From NCBI RefSeq assembly GCF_008831285.2, contig NC_045150.1, positions 11,639,868 through 11,703,867 on the forward strand: 64,000 nt of DNA, in the 5' to 3' direction. This document shows, piece after piece, positions 60,585-64,000 of the stretch. The position numbers were made by a program, and so were the translations under genes. Source of the DNA: Nymphaea colorata. Its lineage: Eukaryota; Streptophyta; Magnoliopsida; Nymphaeales; Nymphaeaceae. Numbering within the stretch: the first letter of the stretch is position 1; each line of letters starts with the position of its first letter. Below the pieces are notes generated by a model. It had not been told where the DNA came from. It saw nothing but the letters and a program-made list of their open reading frames with translations, and did not search any database.

Positions 60585-60796
60585 AGTGTGTGACACTTTC
60601 TATCATAATGGTAGAGTCTACTTCAAAATGATTTGTTTCTAATACATCTCCTATCCAATAATATGTCATAACGTCTTTTTTTGATCTTGCATGCAAAATA
60701 AAATTTTTTGCCTATATATTTTCATCAACAATAACTCTATACTAACTTCTGTCACTGTCATAAACTCTACCATTATGATAGAAAGTGTCACACACT
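60585..60796. repeat. 33-bp perfect inverted repeat
   Basis: 60585-60617 and 60764-60796 are exact reverse complements over 33 bp, spacer 146 bp. It lies between the 48-bp array and a copia RT remnant; it could be the edge of a decayed element. Confidence 0.92.
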
Positions 60797-60829
60797 TTTG
60801 AAATATGTAGACTTTTTATAATATATGGA

Positions 60830-61245
60830 TTTTTTAGAATCAATATCACCTGCTATATTTGAATATGTATAACCTATCAAAGTAGGTTTCTACTCACCAA
60901 AACAAAGACACAAATTGTTAGTGCCTGAAAGGTATCTAAAAATTCATTTCACAGCATTCCAATGCTTTTTTGTCACGATTTAAGAAAAATCTGTGGATAA
61001 CCCCAACTGCATAAGCAATATATGGTCTCCTATACATTATAACATACACCAAACTACCAACAAGTGAAGCACATAGAATCTTTTAAATGTTGTCTTTCTC
61101 ATCATTTATAAAATGACTCTATTTTATTCTTAGCTTAAACTGTACTCCAAGTGGCTCAATGTTTTTGCTTTTGCCTATGTTGAATTTTTGAAATACAATT
61201 TCAATGTACTTCCTGTCATAGCCATGGTTCCAAAATCCTTATCCA
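60830..61245 (-). pseudogene. Decayed Ty1/copia reverse transcriptase remnant
   Basis: Minus strand retains YIEIVFQKFNIGKSKNIEPLG, then FKLRIK, a stop, ASLVGSLVYVIMYRRPYIAY and AVGVIHRFFLNRDKKALECC with further stops. This is the RT-to-RNase H connection of Tnt1/SIRE-like copia elements (family pattern YASAVGSLMYAMxxTRPDIAxAVGxVSRF). No LTRs were assigned with confidence. It is highly degraded and unrelated to copia-1, -2 and -3 by sequence. Confidence 0.8.
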
Positions 61246-61384
61246 ACGATTTCTTCAAATTAATTTTCAGAATAAAATATACAAATTTTGGTTAACCTGA
61301 AAAACTTAGCTGAAATTTTTTCATTTAACTTTCTACATTACCTTATATCAGTAAATTACGTTCTGACCACTTTAGCAGAAAGAA

Positions 61385-61387
<3 letters not shown>

Positions 61388-61410
<23 letters not shown>
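61388..61410. repeat. GA microsatellite in a 5' UTR
   Basis: (GA)n 9-30 bp upstream of the microprotein ATG. Confidence 0.95.
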
Positions 61411-61416
<6 letters not shown>

Positions 61417-61418
61417 CG

Positions 61419-63876
61419 ATGCTGGAGTTCTTCCTTCTGGGGTGTACCGGGGTGGTGGTGTTCCTCCACAGTGCCAATTTCCTCTTCCACTACATCTCCA
61501 ACCACGTCGCTGTCCGTGCCCTCAGGTGATTCGTAGATTGCTTTCTTCGAATTTTCTTTTGATTCCATGTTTTCTTTTTGAAGTTCTTATTTGAGCTGGT
61601 GGAAGAATTGGGACGACTTCCATTATAAACAAGTATTAATAGCATTTGGAATCTATCTTTTATGAGAATAGCTTGAGGGGGATTAACAAGGTTGATTTCT
61701 GTTTTCCGGTGTTTCGTCTTGGTACTTTGGTTTTTTGCTGATCATGAGTTTTGCTTGCTTTTGTAATGGATCTATGTGGAGTCTTGAGATTTTCCGTGAA
61801 CTGTTCGGGAATTTCTGTTTTTTTTTTCAGTTCGTGGGTTTTATTATATCTACATTTTGAAGACTTTGTGGTTGTTGATTCATTGATATTGTTCTCGTGG
61901 TATTGGCACAGCTAATTTCCTTTTTATTTTTGTTGTTGAAGTTCTTTTCCCCTGTTTTTTCTGGTAGAATTGAGGGGACTGCACTAAGAAATGTTTGGGC
62001 TTACAACTATTTGCTCATTTGAGGTTTACGACTAACATAGAACTGCTTTTTTGTTGTATTACGTACTTTTATTCATTTTACTGTTGTTAAATATCAGCTT
62101 CAAGGGAATTTGTATTGGATGGACTCTATATCAATTGGGGTTGATATTCGTTAGGGTACCAAGCATCCGAAGAAAGAAAATTTGAGGAATTACTTTCTTT
62201 ATTCTTTTACATTAAACTTTTAGATGAGGTTAGGCTGGCCTAAAGTCGTAAATGGTGGTGATGGTTGAGTTCATGTCTGCTGCAGTTCTCTTAGTCTGCA
62301 ATATTTAGTTGACAATTATTGCCTTTCTTGCATATTGTGGTTAATCTTGAGTAATTACAACGACTCATTCATTGTTCTTTGTCTCTGGCTTCTTTGATTG
62401 ATGCCAAGTTAGGTTTCACTAGAGCAACCTTTAGATTGAAATTCTGGATCGAATTGCTGAACCAGTGACAACCGTGTGGAGAAGTTGGGCTGTGTATTTC
62501 ATGGTACTTTACATAGTATTAGTTACCTAACTTGGTACTTGAACTTCAATCCTGTCTATCGTTCATTCTATAATAAAACTCAACTTGCTATCCTAGTTTA
62601 GTCTGTGAACGACTGCAGCTATTGTAACATTTCTAGCGTAAAGCACACATAACAGCTCCACTGAAGACGATAGATTTGTGGTGACCTGTTGTCTGGCTAG
62701 GAGTAAGAATTTCTTTTTATCAAGGTCCCTCTGAGGCTGTTGATTCTGGTATCAATCCAATTCCATCCTTCAAGGCTACCGAAGCTAGATATTCAACTTT
62801 TTTTTATTTTTGTTTTGAATGAATTCAACGGAAGACCAGATTTGAAACTTCTTGAGACTACTGGGAAAGCGGGTTATTGAGTCATGAGTTTCTGCATGAC
62901 TGCCAAAGCTTGCCTCACTATACCATTCTTTAGTAATTCATAGTAGCGTGCTCTAGCAGATCTGTTACAGGATCAATTCGGATTGGCTTTGGTCTGCTTG
63001 GAAAATGTGGTTTGGTGAACTATATGTGGAGCAATTTGGCATAAATTTATACCTGTTTCAAAATGTAATGTTGGTTCGTTGAAGCCATATAAACCCATAC
63101 CTAAAACTCCCATTAAGATAAAAATGGAACCTTCTGCAGTGTATAAAATGAACTTTGTAGCTGAGTACAGACGTTTCTTTCGTCCTCACATGGTTTCAAT
63201 GCCAATGAAGACTTCATGTACTAATTTTTCTCTTCAGCAGAGAAACTGTATCTAGTGAATCACTGTCGAGAAATTCATCTATGATCTCTGTAATTGTTGG
63301 TGTTTTCATTGTGGACAACATCAATTCATTTGGTTGGCTTACCTGAAATTGTGCATTTTAATCCTTAGAAGCACTTGCGATTTGATTCTTTACCTCCTCC
63401 TTTTAGAGGGCAGGGACAGGAAACAAGAGTTGTTTTAGTTACATCACCAACAACCGAGTAACTTGTGCAAAAACAGTCAGTGAACTGCTGTCCTTTCTGT
63501 TGCTACTGGTTTTGGGTAGTTTTTTTCTTCTCTAATACAAATTAGCTCTACAATTTTAGGTGAACTAAATTTCCTTCCCATGTTTTTGTAACGGTGGCCT
63601 TACTGATGGTTGGTCTGCTGTATTGGGTGATTTGTTATTGGGTGATTTGTTAAAAACTTAAAATGTCACTGATAGTCCAAGTCTGTTACCAAGTTACAGT
63701 AGGCGTCGTCAAGACTGCTAAAAGTGTTTACTGAGTACAAAGTGCAGCACTATCACTCTGGTTGTAGTATTGACGGCTCCCATGTGCATCACCCCTGTTA
63801 GTTGTGTTCGTTCTCTTGGTCACATGTTTGTGTTGTTTCATCTTGTTGCAGTTTCCTCGGTTTTGTTGGATGGTAG
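61419..63876 (+). CDS. Probable 43-residue membrane microprotein, two exons
   Basis: Exon 1 61419-61525 encodes [20 protein letters not shown], then [15 protein letters not shown], and ends ag at a gtgatt donor. Exon 2 63852-63876 follows a ttgttgcag acceptor; the split codon gives S, then FLGFVGW and a stop. Total 132 nt, 43 residues plus stop. Residues 4-17 form one hydrophobic helix and the C-terminus is again hydrophobic. The intron is 2326 bp. Support: an exon-like GC peak in AT-rich DNA, matching splice phase, GA-rich leader, and two aataaa signals 63-76 bp past the stop. I believe similar short plant proteins exist but cannot name a family or function. Alternatives are other exons inside or beyond the window. 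Confidence 0.6.
61526..63851 (+). other. Long intron of the microprotein gene
   Basis: T-rich 2.3 kb without open frames of note; T-rich composition on the plus strand is typical of a plant intron read in this direction. Confidence 0.55.
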
Positions 63877-63938
63877 CTGATGCCGTTCGGCACTTTTGAA
63901 GAGGCTGCTTGCCTGATGTGGACTGTACAGTGCTTTAG

Positions 63939-63957
63939 AATAAAAGAAGGGAATAAA
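63939..63957 (+). terminator. Polyadenylation signals
   Basis: Two aataaa hexamers (63939-63944 and 63952-63957) downstream of the microprotein stop. Confidence 0.55.
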
Positions 63958-64000
63958 GTGGAATAAGTCGATGCCGTTGGCCGTCCTGAAGGACCGTGAA

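Overview
The window is nuclear DNA from a flowering plant. The reasons are spliced plant-type genes (a NET2-type NETWORKED protein, cytosolic ribosomal protein L3 and WAT1-related exporter fragments), Ty1/copia elements primed by initiator tRNA-Met, many MITEs and abundant AT, GA and CT microsatellites. I cannot assign a species. The first ~49 kb is almost entirely mobile DNA and broken genes; the last ~15 kb is gene-bearing.

Layout. 1-5.7 kb: repeats, a 0.5 kb duplicated block and an unrecognised decayed sequence. 5.7-15.6 kb: a nested pair of Ty1/copia elements. Copia-1 (+) has a second element, copia-2 (-), inserted in its 3' LTR; both keep exact 5-bp target duplications. 15.7-25.7 kb: MITEs of hAT, Mutator and PIF/Harbinger type, one ~1.35 kb Harbinger-like element carrying a captured fragment of a glyoxysomal malate dehydrogenase gene, and a LINE-like fragment. 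25.9-37.3 kb: a segmentally duplicated graveyard of WAT1-related transporter pieces, including a ~228 bp inverted repeat at ~98% identity and one six-exon pseudogene. 39.1-44.8 kb: a young, apparently complete Ty1/copia element (copia-3, -) with one uninterrupted 1415-residue gag-pol frame. 45-49.6 kb: MITEs.

Genes. 49.8-53.4 kb holds a two-exon NET2-type actin-binding protein gene (+, 1006 aa). 55.2-58.5 kb holds a five-exon RPL3 gene (-, 389 aa), complete and with a telo-box in its promoter. 61.4-63.9 kb holds a probable two-exon gene for a 43-residue membrane microprotein (+). These three genes look independent of one another and unrelated to the mobile DNA.

The observations most worth a second look are the malate dehydrogenase capture inside a DNA transposon, the near-perfect WAT1 inverted repeat that could give a double-stranded transcript, the microprotein gene, the foldback array at 32.1-32.7 kb, and the young copia-3 element. 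Coordinates of repeats and identities were counted by eye.
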